Origin: Bog-756 sp963776225
Lineage (GTDB): Bacteria > Actinomycetota > Acidimicrobiia > Acidimicrobiales > RAAP-2
NCBI GenBank assembly: GCA_963776225.1
Contig: CAVZLL010000004.1
Span: forward strand, 62,001-126,000
Length of the DNA: 64,000 bases
Direction of reading: 5' to 3'
Notes under the pieces: model-generated
Told to the model about the DNA's origin: nothing
Seen by the model: the letters and a program-made list of their open reading frames with translations, nothing else
Database searches by the model: none
Part shown: piece after piece, positions 45,985 to 53,934 of the stretch
How positions within the stretch are numbered: the stretch's first letter is position 1
Layout of the letters: every line of letters starts with the position of its first letter
Translations under genes and position numbers: made by a program

Positions 45985-46731
45985 TCAACCACCTGATCCC
46001 CCTGGACATGCACCGTAGGGGGATCCGTACGGCCAGATCCAACTGACAGTGGCAGGACCAATGGATGGTTGGCTCTGGGAGAGCACTACGCCGGTCCCAC
46101 TCACCGCCACAGATTGGCCAGGGTTCAATATCGTAACGGGAGCATCGACTGGGAAGAGAAGGACCGGTGCTGTGGGCGCGCCAGGAGAATCACCCGAGAC
46201 GTTCAGGCTGGCCGAAACGAACTGGACGGGCGCACTGAGGCCATTCGTCATCGTCCCGATCAATTTTACATCCCAAACGGTGGTTGGATCCCCCACTCCG
46301 GCAAGACTTGGTTGAGGCACCGCAGACATTCGGACGCTCGCCTGTGGTGATCCTGTAGGACAAGCGAGAGTTGTCGGAGTTGGAGCAGCGGCGGGCGGAG
46401 CGGTAGTTGGAGTGGGTGCGGTCGTTGGCGTTTCGGTGGTTGGAGGTGGCGCCGTAGTTGGTGGTGGAGCGGTCGATGGCGGTGCCGTAGCAACCGCATT
46501 CGATGGTTTTCTAGACAGACCCCCGGCGATGCCAGCAGCGAGGAGGACAACGACCGCTGCCGTCGTAATGAGAAACCACTTTCGGAGGAAGATCGGCCTT
46601 CCTGGAGTTGCAAGGGGTGGACCCTCTGTGAGAATGGGCGGTGGCGGCTGATAGTCCGGGTGTTGCTCGGGTCGATACCACTTCCCATCCGAGGCCAACC
46701 ACCAACCAGGCCCCTCTTGCGTACCACTCAT
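45985..46731 (-). CDS. DUF2510 membrane protein with Thr/Pro stalk
   Basis: 248 residues. The N-terminal DUF2510 motif is GWWLASDGKWYRPEQHP, a short WW-like element typical of actinobacterial membrane proteins. One membrane helix (about 53-71, LITTAAVVVLLAAGIAGG) is followed by a Thr/Pro/Ala-rich stalk and an extracellular beta domain (DVKLIGTMTNGLSAPVQFVS, GQSVAVSGTG) similar in layout to FxLYD-type domains. Role unknown. It is the first of two DUF2510 proteins in the island. Confidence 0.8.
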   Translation of the reverse strand: MSGTQEGPGWWLASDGKWYRPEQHPDYQPPPPILTEGPPLATPGRPIFLRKWFLITTAAVVVLLAAGIAGGLSRKPSNAVATAPPSTAPPPTTAPPPTTETPTTAPTPTTAPPAAAPTPTTLACPTGSPQASVRMSAVPQPSLAGVGDPTTVWDVKLIGTMTNGLSAPVQFVSASLNVSGDSPGAPTAPVLLFPVDAPVTILNPGQSVAVSGTGVVLSQSQPSIGPATVSWIWPYGSPYGACPGGSGG

Positions 46732-47055
46732 GGAGTAGTGATCGACCAGCCCAGATCAACCTTGAGGGCTCTGCATCTCCGAGCCCAGTAGTACCTTGGG
46801 CGGAATGGATGGTTGCACCCGCAGGCGCCCGAAGCTGCACTACGCGGAAGCTTTCTGCACTGACCCCGGAGGGTGCTTCCGGTTCGGCTCGAGTTCCGTC
46901 CCAGGCCGCCAGGGGATGCCGCACCACTGCCCGCTGCCCGTCGCCCTCAGGGGGACGTTCGTCGACGCTGCGGGCGCATCTCACCGGGTCTCCTCGTGCA
47001 TGGGTCACGGCGACGCACTCGAGGATGACTGGGAGCGGATCTACCCCGTGCGGCA
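46732..47055. other. Gap with no clear gene
   Basis: 324 bp. A plus-strand frame of 87 codons (46796-47059) overlaps the next gene's start by GTGA, but its codon use and composition do not convince. The upstream DUF2510 gene is divergent, so its promoter should lie near 46732. Confidence 0.3.
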
Positions 47056-47565
47056 GTGACAACTCAGCCCCGCTCCGCCAAGGACCTCGAAGAGGCAGCA
47101 ATCCACGTCAACTACGAAGTTCAGATGTTCCGACATCACGCGGGCAGCAACGTAGCTGACAACGCCACTATCGAGGGCTTCCTTTTGCACGGACGGAACC
47201 TCATCGAGTTCCTCGGATGGCGAGCGTCCTCACGAAACACTGACATCCTTGCGGCCAATTTCGTACCGGGATGGACGCCACCGGCCACTCCTGACCCGCA
47301 GTTCTTCAAGCACCTCCTGCTGAAGATCGACACGCACCTATCCCACCTCACGTGGAAACGCGTTGACGAAGCCCAACCCATTACTCCCACAAGTCCGGCG
47401 TTCCCCTACAGGGAGATGCACAACCTCGTCCACGCCGAATTCGCAGAGTTCACTCAACAGGCAGTGCGCGCCCGATCTCCCGGCGCAACGCTCTTCGCTT
47501 CTGCGATTTTCCGCTGGGAACCCCTGGGTGTAGCTAGGCAACAGAGCAGGAGACCCTGCCCCTGA
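47056..47565 (+). CDS. Hypothetical protein
   Basis: 169 residues from GTG 47056. The segment IEGFLLHGRNLIEFLGW is followed by a helical region and VHAEFAEFTQQAVRA. The HxRNLIEF pattern recalls small HEPN-like helical proteins, but the defining RxxxxH motif is not clear. I do not recognise a family. Composition and lower GC match the island. Confidence 0.5.
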   Translation: MTTQPRSAKDLEEAAIHVNYEVQMFRHHAGSNVADNATIEGFLLHGRNLIEFLGWRASSRNTDILAANFVPGWTPPATPDPQFFKHLLLKIDTHLSHLTWKRVDEAQPITPTSPAFPYREMHNLVHAEFAEFTQQAVRARSPGATLFASAIFRWEPLGVARQQSRRPCP

Positions 47566-47639
47566 ACGGCACCTTGGTGACACGCTTGGACTCCACCCTC
47601 GGACCTTGCCAGTGCTACAGGTTTCGATATAGTGGCCCG

Positions 47640-47954
47640 ATGGCAGTGATTCGTGGTTCCTCTGATCGAAGTGTGCTGGTGCTGACCAGCCTTTCATCGG
47701 GACCGAAGCACGGCTACGCCCTGATCAAGGACATCGAGTCGTTTGCCGGTGTGACGCTCGGACCCGGAAGCCTGTATGGAGCGATCGCCAAACTTGAACA
47801 TGCGGGACTCGTTGAACCCATTCCGGGCGAAGGTCGGCGCAAGCCGTATCGGATCACGACTCGGGGGGCGGCGGACCTGCGGGAGCAGCTCCAACTGTCG
47901 AAGAGGATTTCCTCGGTCGGCCTCGGCCGACTGGCGGGAGCGGCAGGGTCATGA
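47640..47954 (+). CDS. PadR-family transcriptional regulator
   Basis: A 104-residue winged-helix repressor. ILVLTSL-like start (VLVLTSLSSGPKHGYALIKDIE), then VTLGPGSLYGAIAKLEHAGLVE and RRKPYRITTRGAADL, are the PadR signature. PadR proteins usually repress a neighbouring operon and respond to small molecules. The stop overlaps the next gene's ATG (ATGA), so the partner membrane protein is cotranscribed. Confidence 0.92.
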   Translation: MAVIRGSSDRSVLVLTSLSSGPKHGYALIKDIESFAGVTLGPGSLYGAIAKLEHAGLVEPIPGEGRRKPYRITTRGAADLREQLQLSKRISSVGLGRLAGAAGS

Positions 47955-48682
47955 TTCAAGCTCTCGTTCGACTGATTCTCGGAATGTATCCGCCATGGTG
48001 GAGGCGGAAGTATGGAGCAGAGACGGCCGACTTGACCGAGCAACTCCTTGCAGATCGAGGAACACATCGATGGCGGGTGTTGGCCAGTTTGCTGTCCGGG
48101 TCCTTGTTGGCGTGGCTGCAACTTCGGCGAATCGGTGACTACCTCCAGCCCCTCAGCAGCCCCAATGCGTGGGGCATGATCCCGCGGGGTTCCCACCGTG
48201 ACATCTTCGGCAACAGAGGTCTCTGGCCACGAAGTGAAGCAGAATTGGAACCTGGAGAGGCGCTGCTAGGGGTGCTCGATGGCGTCGTGGGCATCAGGTA
48301 CATCGCCAACATGCCAATGTTCGGCGTCACCTTGCTCGTGACGTATCTGATTTTGGCATGGCCTTTGCATCTGGCCATTTGGGGTTACGTCGTGGGTAGT
48401 GCGTTCTACTTGATCCTCGGGTTGCTCCTGAGACCGCTGACCAAGAGCTATCTCGTCTCCGTCGCAGTCACCAGCCATGGCGTAGTTGTGTTTCGCCGTG
48501 CCATCACCGGCCGCACGGGAAGGGTGGTCCAACGGATGCCAGCGGTTGAACCGGAGTTAGTCCGGTATGGATCGATGAATAGAAAGGTGCGCCTCGGTGA
48601 CCGAACATTCTGGCTGGGCCGCCGATCGGACCCGATGCTGTATTGGATGTCCCAGACATTGCGCGCTGCGAGGGGTCGATAG
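47951..48682 (+). CDS. PadR-partner membrane protein
   Basis: 243 residues. The N-terminus LVRLILGMYPPWWRRKYGAE is the prefix often found in membrane proteins encoded beside PadR regulators. Hydrophobic segments lie near 45-57, 118-136 and 140-158, and the C-terminal 70 residues (VAVTSHGVVVFRRAITGRTG) form a soluble beta domain. Function is unknown; by context it may be a regulated stress or efflux-associated protein (inference). Confidence 0.7.
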   Translation: MIQALVRLILGMYPPWWRRKYGAETADLTEQLLADRGTHRWRVLASLLSGSLLAWLQLRRIGDYLQPLSSPNAWGMIPRGSHRDIFGNRGLWPRSEAELEPGEALLGVLDGVVGIRYIANMPMFGVTLLVTYLILAWPLHLAIWGYVVGSAFYLILGLLLRPLTKSYLVSVAVTSHGVVVFRRAITGRTGRVVQRMPAVEPELVRYGSMNRKVRLGDRTFWLGRRSDPMLYWMSQTLRAARGR

Positions 48683-48744
48683 CAACCTGCTTCGCCCGGT
48701 GCCCCCGAACACCAATGATATGCCCGGTGCCGTTCGGACGCCCA

Positions 48745-49629
48745 CTAGCCCGGCGGCCGCCTTCGCCACCAATCAATTGCCCAGAATGCCGCGAGGATGA
48801 GCACGACTCCCCCGGCGATTGCCACAAGCTCTCCTTCGGAGGCAGTCCCGCCGGAAACGTCCGCAGCGAATCCGGGCGAAACAAGGTGGGCAACCGATGG
48901 GTCCGTTGGATCGTAAGACACGGTGACCTGCTGTCCCGCGCCGCAGTCATCCGCTGAACCGGCGACCGTGCTTCTCGTGACGTTGAAAGTGAAGGTTCCC
49001 CTCCCAGGGACGGAGTAGTTCACACTGCAGACCCAGGGAGTTCCGATCCCTGAACTGGTTGCGGAGACGACGTTTCCCTGAACCTGGTGCGCAGGTGCCT
49101 TGTCGCTGATCCCGATCCCGAGGAGGAGGGCACCAATAACTGCGAGGAGGATGAACCCAGCCGGATACCACCGCGGGGCAGGCTGACGTGGTTGGCGCTG
49201 CTTGTTGGATCGGCTGCCACCGTAGCGGCCACCCTTGAGGGCTCCTTCGGCCACCGGAGCCCCCACTAGGCCAGTGTCGAACACGACATTGGCATCCATG
49301 GCAGTCACCGCATAAGAGCCGAGGTCGGGAGACACCGCGTCCTTGTCGCCGTCAGCACGGATCATGTCGCGGCTGGTCATGCTCCGTGGGTCGCCGGTTA
49401 CCTTGATGAACGGACGATTTGCTGGACCGTCAGGTGGCGGGTCTTTGGCTTCTATCCGACCGTCACGGACCAGATTCGACGGCCGTCCCTGGGAAATCCA
49501 CCGTTGCTCATGGACACCGTAGGGATCGAGGTACCACCCCTGGGCCTGTGCGTCGTCGGCACCCGCGTTGCTCTCATCCGCCACCGCTCCAAGAATAATC
49601 CGGCCATCGGACCTGAGCAGTTGTTCCAA
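48745..49629 (-). CDS. DUF2510 membrane protein with DUF3592-like domain
   Basis: About 294 residues from an ATG at 49629; the frame is open to 49707. It has a DUF2510 element (GWYLDPYGVHEQRWISQGRP), one helix (WYPAGFILLAVIGALLLGIG), an extracellular domain with two cysteines (WVCSVNYSVPGRGTFTF, ADDCGAGQQVTVSYDPTDPS) like DUF3592, and a last helix (LVAIAGGVVLILAAFWAI). Function unknown. It is divergent from the 79-residue gene at 49701. Confidence 0.72.
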   Translation of the reverse strand: MEQLLRSDGRIILGAVADESNAGADDAQAQGWYLDPYGVHEQRWISQGRPSNLVRDGRIEAKDPPPDGPANRPFIKVTGDPRSMTSRDMIRADGDKDAVSPDLGSYAVTAMDANVVFDTGLVGAPVAEGALKGGRYGGSRSNKQRQPRQPAPRWYPAGFILLAVIGALLLGIGISDKAPAHQVQGNVVSATSSGIGTPWVCSVNYSVPGRGTFTFNVTRSTVAGSADDCGAGQQVTVSYDPTDPSVAHLVSPGFAADVSGGTASEGELVAIAGGVVLILAAFWAIDWWRRRPPG

Positions 49630-49700
49630 CATCACTCGTGCCCTGCCCCTCAACACCGGGAGGAGGACGCTGGCACGGCCCGGTCTGAGAGCATTGTCGG

Positions 49701-49940
49701 ATGACACCCACCGAGGAGCGCCTGACCAGAGAGCAGGCTTACGAGGCTGCCTACCGGTTCGTGGCCCAGTACTACGAGCGAGAGCGGATCGTCCCCTTGA
49801 TGCTCATGCTGACCTCGATGAGGCCCACGCCCGACGGCTACGTCACCAATGATCCTGGGGCCTGGTCCGACTGGGAGCGGTGCGTTCAAGAGACTGTCTC
49901 CGGGTCTCCACTGCCTGAGATATCCGCACCCGATCGGTAG
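49701..49940 (+). CDS. Small conserved-type hypothetical protein
   Basis: 79 residues: LTREQAYEAAYRFVAQYYER and WSDWERCVQETVSG are helical and resemble small actinobacterial proteins with immunity-like or structural helical folds. No family is named with confidence. It ends 141 bp before the left end of the IS3 element. Confidence 0.5.
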   Translation: MTPTEERLTREQAYEAAYRFVAQYYERERIVPLMLMLTSMRPTPDGYVTNDPGAWSDWERCVQETVSGSPLPEISAPDR

Positions 49941-50131
49941 GCGACGGGGGTGTCCCCGACCGCCGGCTATGCCCCGCCCCCAATCAGGCACATGGGGGAT
50001 GGTCCCCAGGTTACGACTTGGTGCTCACATCCACGAGGACTTGTTGTTCCGCAGCCCAAACCACCTTCCGGTTGTCACCGGTGAATCGCCCCGGGATTGG
50101 TGACTGCTCCTTCTCTTGAGAGGATGGAGCC

Positions 50132-50467
50132 ATGTCAGAGCGAAAGAGGAATCCTCGACCGCCCTACCCGCCCGAGGTCCGGGAGCGAGCGGTGCGGATG
50201 GTCTTCGACCACCAGGACGAGTACCCATCGCAGTGGAAGGCCATCGAGTCGATCTCGGCGAAGCTGTCGATCAACCACGAGACGCTGCGGATCTGGGTGC
50301 GGCGGGCTGAGACCGACGCCGGACAGCGGCCCGGGCTCACCACCGACGAACGGGCCCGGATGAAAGAGCTGGAAAAAGAGAACACCGAGCTGCGCCGGGC
50401 CAATGAGATCTTGAAGGCGGCCTCGGCTTTCTTTGCGCGGGAGCTCGACCCGCGACTGCCGAGATAG
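50132..50467 (+). CDS. IS3 transposase OrfA
   Basis: 111 residues with an N-terminal helix-turn-helix (YPPEVRERAVRMVFDHQDEY ... NHETLRIWVRRAE) and a C-terminal leucine-zipper-like coiled coil (MKELEKENTELRRANEILKA). It binds the element ends. It ends FFARELDPRLPR. The next frame starts at its stop in the -1 frame, so a full transposase would need programmed -1 frameshifting. Confidence 0.92.
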   Translation: MSERKRNPRPPYPPEVRERAVRMVFDHQDEYPSQWKAIESISAKLSINHETLRIWVRRAETDAGQRPGLTTDERARMKELEKENTELRRANEILKAASAFFARELDPRLPR

Positions 50468-51396
50468 TGGCCTTCATCGACGCCCACCGGGGCCGCTTCG
50501 GGGTCGAGCCGATCTGCCGGGTGCTCAGCGAGCACGGATGCAAGATCGCCCCGAACACCTTTTGGGTGGCCAAGAAGCGACCGCCGTGCGCTCGGGCCAT
50601 CCGCGACGAAGTGCTCAAGGTCGAGATCGCCCGGGTCCACGCCGAGAACCTCGATGTCTATGGGGCGGACAAGGTCTGGGCCCAGCTCAACCGGGAGGGC
50701 ACCAGGGTGGCCCGCTGCACCGTGGAACGATTGATGCGTGACCTGGGCCTCTCTGGTGTCCGGCGCGGCCGGGCCTACAAGATCACCACCCGTTCGGACG
50801 AGCGTCAGCACCGGCCCAGTGACCTGGTCGAGCGCCAGTTCAGCGCGCCGGCACCCAACCGGCTCTGGGTGGCTGATCTCACCTACGTGAAGACCCACGC
50901 CGGCTGGGTCTACGCCGCGTTCATCATCGACGTGTACTCGCGCACGGTCGTCGGCTGGCAGCTCTCGAACTCCTTGCGTTCGGATCTCGCCATCGATGCC
51001 TTGGAGATGGCGGTGTGGAACCGAACCCGAGCAGGTCAAGTCCTCGATGGCCTGGTGCACCACTCCGACAGGGGCGTGCAATATTTGTCCATTCGCTACT
51101 CTGAGCGCCTGGCCGACAACGACATCGTCGCCTCCGTCGGCTCACGCGGCGATTCATACGATAACGCCATGGCCGAGAGCTTCAACGGCCTCTACAAGTG
51201 GGAACTCATCTACCCCAAGGGTCCCTGGAAGGGCCTCGACGACGTCGAGTTCGCCACCTTGGGCTACATCGACTGGTTCAACCACCGCAGGCTCCACGGC
51301 GAGATCACCGAGGACAACTCCTACGTGACCCCTGCAGAGTTCGAAGCCGTCTACTACCGTCAAACAGGAGCCGCCCTCGAGGTGGTTACCCAATAG
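50467..51396 (+). CDS. IS3 transposase OrfB (DDE integrase)
   Basis: 309 residues with an HTH_21-like region (NLDVYGADKVWAQLNREG) and an rve integrase core. The catalytic triad is Asp in WVADLTYV, Asp in HHSDRGVQY and Glu in NAMAESFNGLYK. No internal stop or frameshift is seen, so the element could be active. Confidence 0.93.
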   Translation: MAFIDAHRGRFGVEPICRVLSEHGCKIAPNTFWVAKKRPPCARAIRDEVLKVEIARVHAENLDVYGADKVWAQLNREGTRVARCTVERLMRDLGLSGVRRGRAYKITTRSDERQHRPSDLVERQFSAPAPNRLWVADLTYVKTHAGWVYAAFIIDVYSRTVVGWQLSNSLRSDLAIDALEMAVWNRTRAGQVLDGLVHHSDRGVQYLSIRYSERLADNDIVASVGSRGDSYDNAMAESFNGLYKWELIYPKGPWKGLDDVEFATLGYIDWFNHRRLHGEITEDNSYVTPAEFEAVYYRQTGAALEVVTQ

Positions 51397-51441
51397 CCCG
51401 AGCAGTCATGGAACCCGGGGCGATTCAGACCTGCGCTTACG

Positions 51442-51519
51442 TGGTCGGGCTGCCGGGATTTGAACCCGGGACCTCTTGACCCCCAGTCAAGCGCGCTAAC
51501 CAAGCTGCGCCACAGCCCG
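51442..51519 (-). tRNA. tRNA-Pro (anticodon GGG), CCA encoded
   Basis: The minus strand folds into a complete cloverleaf. The acceptor stem is CGGGCTG with CAGCCCG and discriminator A. The anticodon stem TTGA/TCAA holds the loop CTGGGGG, giving anticodon GGG, and the T arm is CCGGG-TTCAAAT-CCCGG. CCA is encoded at 51444-51442. It is the only intact tRNA in the window. Confidence 0.95.
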
Positions 51520-51772
51520 TCTGACCGTTTGCCCTGTTCAGGGCCTCCGGCCGAAGGATCTCACACTAGCGCAGTCGGCCTTGAGGGCCTGACTGCAACC
51601 AAGAGTGCAACCCAACCTTGTTGAGGGGGCTCCTCGAAAGCAACGAGGCTACGCCTTGTCCGCCGCCGAACTGCCCCACTGATCTGGGACACCCTGAGCA
51701 CGGACGGTTGGACGCGCCGCATGAGTAAGCCGCTGCTCCCCAGATCCGTCGATGTGCGCTATTACGTAGAGT
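51520..51772. other. tRNA upstream region shared with 59035-59100
   Basis: About 75 bp upstream of the tRNA (to about 51590) resemble 59035-59098. TGCAACC-type motifs near 51603-51622 recur at 58857-58878. No gene is seen. Confidence 0.4.
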
Positions 51773-52312
51773 GTGGTGAACCCGTTTGTACAGAGCATGA
51801 CCAGCAACTTCGAGCAGGCTCTGCGGCTGATGAAGGCGTCACTTGCTGATTGTCCCGACGACCTGTGGAAGGCGGACCTGTGGCCGGACGAGGCGCCCAC
51901 GGGTCCGACGCCGCACGGTGGCTTGCACGGCTCAGCCCCCTGGTTCCTGGCGTACCACGCGCTGCTGACCCTCGACTACGACCTCACCGCCGAGTTCGAG
52001 CCGTGGGAACCGCCACAACCCTTTGACGAGAACACCTACGGATTTCCCGACCGTATGTTCACCAAGGCCGAACTCCTCAGTTACATCGACTACTGCCGCG
52101 GAAGGGTGCGTCGAACGCTTGACTCGCTCACCGAGGACATGGCGGCCCGACCACTCCCTGGCGCCCACCGATACCACGGCATGCTGTACGGCGCGATTGT
52201 CGGCAGCATGCCGCTGCACGTCGTTGAGCACGCCTCCCAGATCCGCCAGTTCCTCGCTGGCGCCGGAATCAGAGTGCAACCCATGCCCGGCGATCGTGGG
52301 TATGTGGGGTGA
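51773..52312 (+). CDS. DinB-superfamily protein
   Basis: 179 residues of a four-helix bundle. Metal-ligand histidines of the DinB/YfiT fold are visible in the first helix pair (FLAYHALLTLDYDL) and near the end (MPLHVVEHASQIRQFL). DinB proteins often act as thiol or glutathione-analogue S-transferases, or are of unknown role. The start is GTG at 51773. It begins about 250 bp upstream of the tRNA-Pro 5' end, on the opposite strand. Confidence 0.75.
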   Translation: MVNPFVQSMTSNFEQALRLMKASLADCPDDLWKADLWPDEAPTGPTPHGGLHGSAPWFLAYHALLTLDYDLTAEFEPWEPPQPFDENTYGFPDRMFTKAELLSYIDYCRGRVRRTLDSLTEDMAARPLPGAHRYHGMLYGAIVGSMPLHVVEHASQIRQFLAGAGIRVQPMPGDRGYVG

Positions 52313-52484
52313 CCGTGACGGTCATCCGGCCACGTGCCTCCACACCGCAGAGCTGACCCACTCCCGGTGACGCTCCTATCAGTTGTCAAGCCATTTTGGA
52401 ATGCAAACCGCGGGCAGAACACTGATGAGTCACTCGGAGGAGGACATGCTCTTATCAGGCCACGCGTTCACAGTTCGTGGTCCC

Positions 52485-52560
52485 GGACCGTGGGCCGGCG
52501 AGTCGCCGGAAAGTCAGCCTCAGGGGGCGACAGTTGTGGGGTGAGCCAGGCCCACGGTCC
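52485..52560. repeat. 12-bp inverted repeat beside IS110 transposase
   Basis: GGACCGTGGGCC (52485-52496) and its complement (52549-52560) flank 52 nt, ending 5 bp from the first IS110 transposase stop. It may mark or fold the element end. Confidence 0.45.
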
Positions 52561-52565
52561 CGGGT

Positions 52566-53606
52566 TCAGCCGCGAGGCAGGTAGCGATACAGCTCGCGGG
52601 CGACGTAGCGCTTGAGGAGCCGGATGACGTCTCGCTTGGAGCGTCCCTCCTTCACCTTGCGCTCGAAGTAGGCCGTGGTCTTTGGGTCGTGGGCGATGCG
52701 GACCATGACGATGCGCCAGAGCGCGCTGTTGGCCTGGCGATCACCGCCTCGGTCAAGGCGATGGCGGGTGGTCTTGCCAGACGAGGCCGGGATGGGGGCG
52801 ACCCCGCACAGATGGGCCCAGGCCGCTTCGGAGTGGAGGCGCTCGGGGTTGTCCCCCGCACTGACCAAGAGGGCTGCCGCTGTGTCGGGGCCCACCCCGA
52901 AGCGGGCCAGCAGCTCGGGTGCGGCGGACGCCAAGTGTGCTGCGATGCGCTGGTCGAGCTCGGCGATCTCGTCCTCGAGCCCTCGGATCCGGTGGGCCAG
53001 GGAGCACAGCGACGCCTTGTGGGCGGCCATCACCGCATCGCCCGAGCGCGACGGCCGCAGCCGAGCTGCTTCAGTGACCAGCGCGGTCACGCTCAGGCCC
53101 TTCAGACGACAACGCAGCTGGTCCGGCGCTGTGATCACCAGGGTGCGCATCTGGGTGAGCGCCTTGACCCTGGCCTGCCGGGCGGAACGCTTGGACACGA
53201 CGAGGACCCGGATGGCCTCGACCGCCCCGTCTCTGGACTTGGAGATGCTCGTGGCCCGCCCACCGAGGGCCGCTCGAGCCGCCTCGACCGCATCGAGGGG
53301 GTCGGACTTGCCACTGCGCCGGCGCTCGGCCCGATTCGGCCGGCCGACCTCGATCACCTCGATGTCGGCTCGGCGCAGGAACCGTGCAAGGCCTGCCCCG
53401 TAGGAACCGGTGCCCTCCACCCCGATCTTGGTGATGGTGCCGAAGCTCTGAAGCCAGGCGAGCAGCGCCTTATAGCCAGCGGAGGTGGTGCCGAAGCGCT
53501 CGGTGCCGAGGAGTGCTCCGAGCTGGTCCAAAGCTGCGGCGACATGGACGTCGAGGCGGGTATCGACACCACCCGTCACGCCGTGTGGAGCTTCTACGAT
53601 GGTCAT
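52566..53606 (-). CDS. IS110-family transposase (first element)
   Basis: 346 residues from ATG 53606. The RuvC-like DEDD domain is marked by VDTRLDVHVAAALD, VEGTGSYGAGLARFL and KSDPLDAVEAARAAL. The C-terminal Tnp2 domain has ARFGVGPDTAAALLVSAGD, FAHLCGV-like WAHLCGVAPIPASSGKT with the catalytic serine region, and ANSALWRIV. IS110 recombinases are guided by a structured bridge RNA from the element's non-coding end (known for the family). The non-coding stretch upstream of the gene is 53607-53934. Confidence 0.92.
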   Translation of the reverse strand: MTIVEAPHGVTGGVDTRLDVHVAAALDQLGALLGTERFGTTSAGYKALLAWLQSFGTITKIGVEGTGSYGAGLARFLRRADIEVIEVGRPNRAERRRSGKSDPLDAVEAARAALGGRATSISKSRDGAVEAIRVLVVSKRSARQARVKALTQMRTLVITAPDQLRCRLKGLSVTALVTEAARLRPSRSGDAVMAAHKASLCSLAHRIRGLEDEIAELDQRIAAHLASAAPELLARFGVGPDTAAALLVSAGDNPERLHSEAAWAHLCGVAPIPASSGKTTRHRLDRGGDRQANSALWRIVMVRIAHDPKTTAYFERKVKEGRSKRDVIRLLKRYVARELYRYLPRG

Positions 53607-53934
53607 GGCCGTCCCTACTTTCCTTAACGTGGATGGGGATGGCACGGCCGTCCCCGATCGGGATGACGGGCGGTCTGGCCTGTTGGTAGCAAGCCGGACC
53701 AATCACCCTCTCCTGGGACGGGGCGTGCCGTTGTCAATGTGCGGACAGGCCGAAACCTGACACCACCCCCGAAGCTATTGACGATCAGCGACGGAGCGGT
53801 GGACCCTGCAGGCCATTGTCACTGTTGTGGGTCACCCATTCTGTGATGTACCAGTCGACTTCGTCTTCCATCGGCGGTAGCGTTCATAAGGTCTCGCGAA
53901 GCGGTCCAGACGGCGCTGACGGTGGAGGTCGCAG
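53607..53934 (-). ncRNA. Candidate IS110 left end / bridge-RNA region
   Basis: 328 bp with no gene, between the IS110 start and the RCC1-repeat gene. In the IS110 group the bridge RNA is encoded upstream of the recombinase. No boundary or loop pairing could be defined by eye, so this is a position-based suggestion. Confidence 0.25.

Larger units (their letters stand above)
50082..51427 (+). mobile_element. IS3-family insertion sequence
   Basis: 1346 bp. The terminal inverted repeats begin TGAATCGCCCCGGG (50082-50095) and end with its complement (51414-51427), in the 5'-TG...CA-3' form of IS3 elements. Two overlapping transposase frames fill it. No target-site duplication is visible: the flanks read CGG on the left and GAC on the right. 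The right end is 18 bp from the tRNA-Pro 3' end. Confidence 0.88.

Noticed and set aside
46796..47059. An 87-codon plus-strand gene overlapping the start of the gene at 47056
   Set aside because: Only the GTGA overlap supports it. Composition is unconvincing, and other frames in this stretch are equally open.
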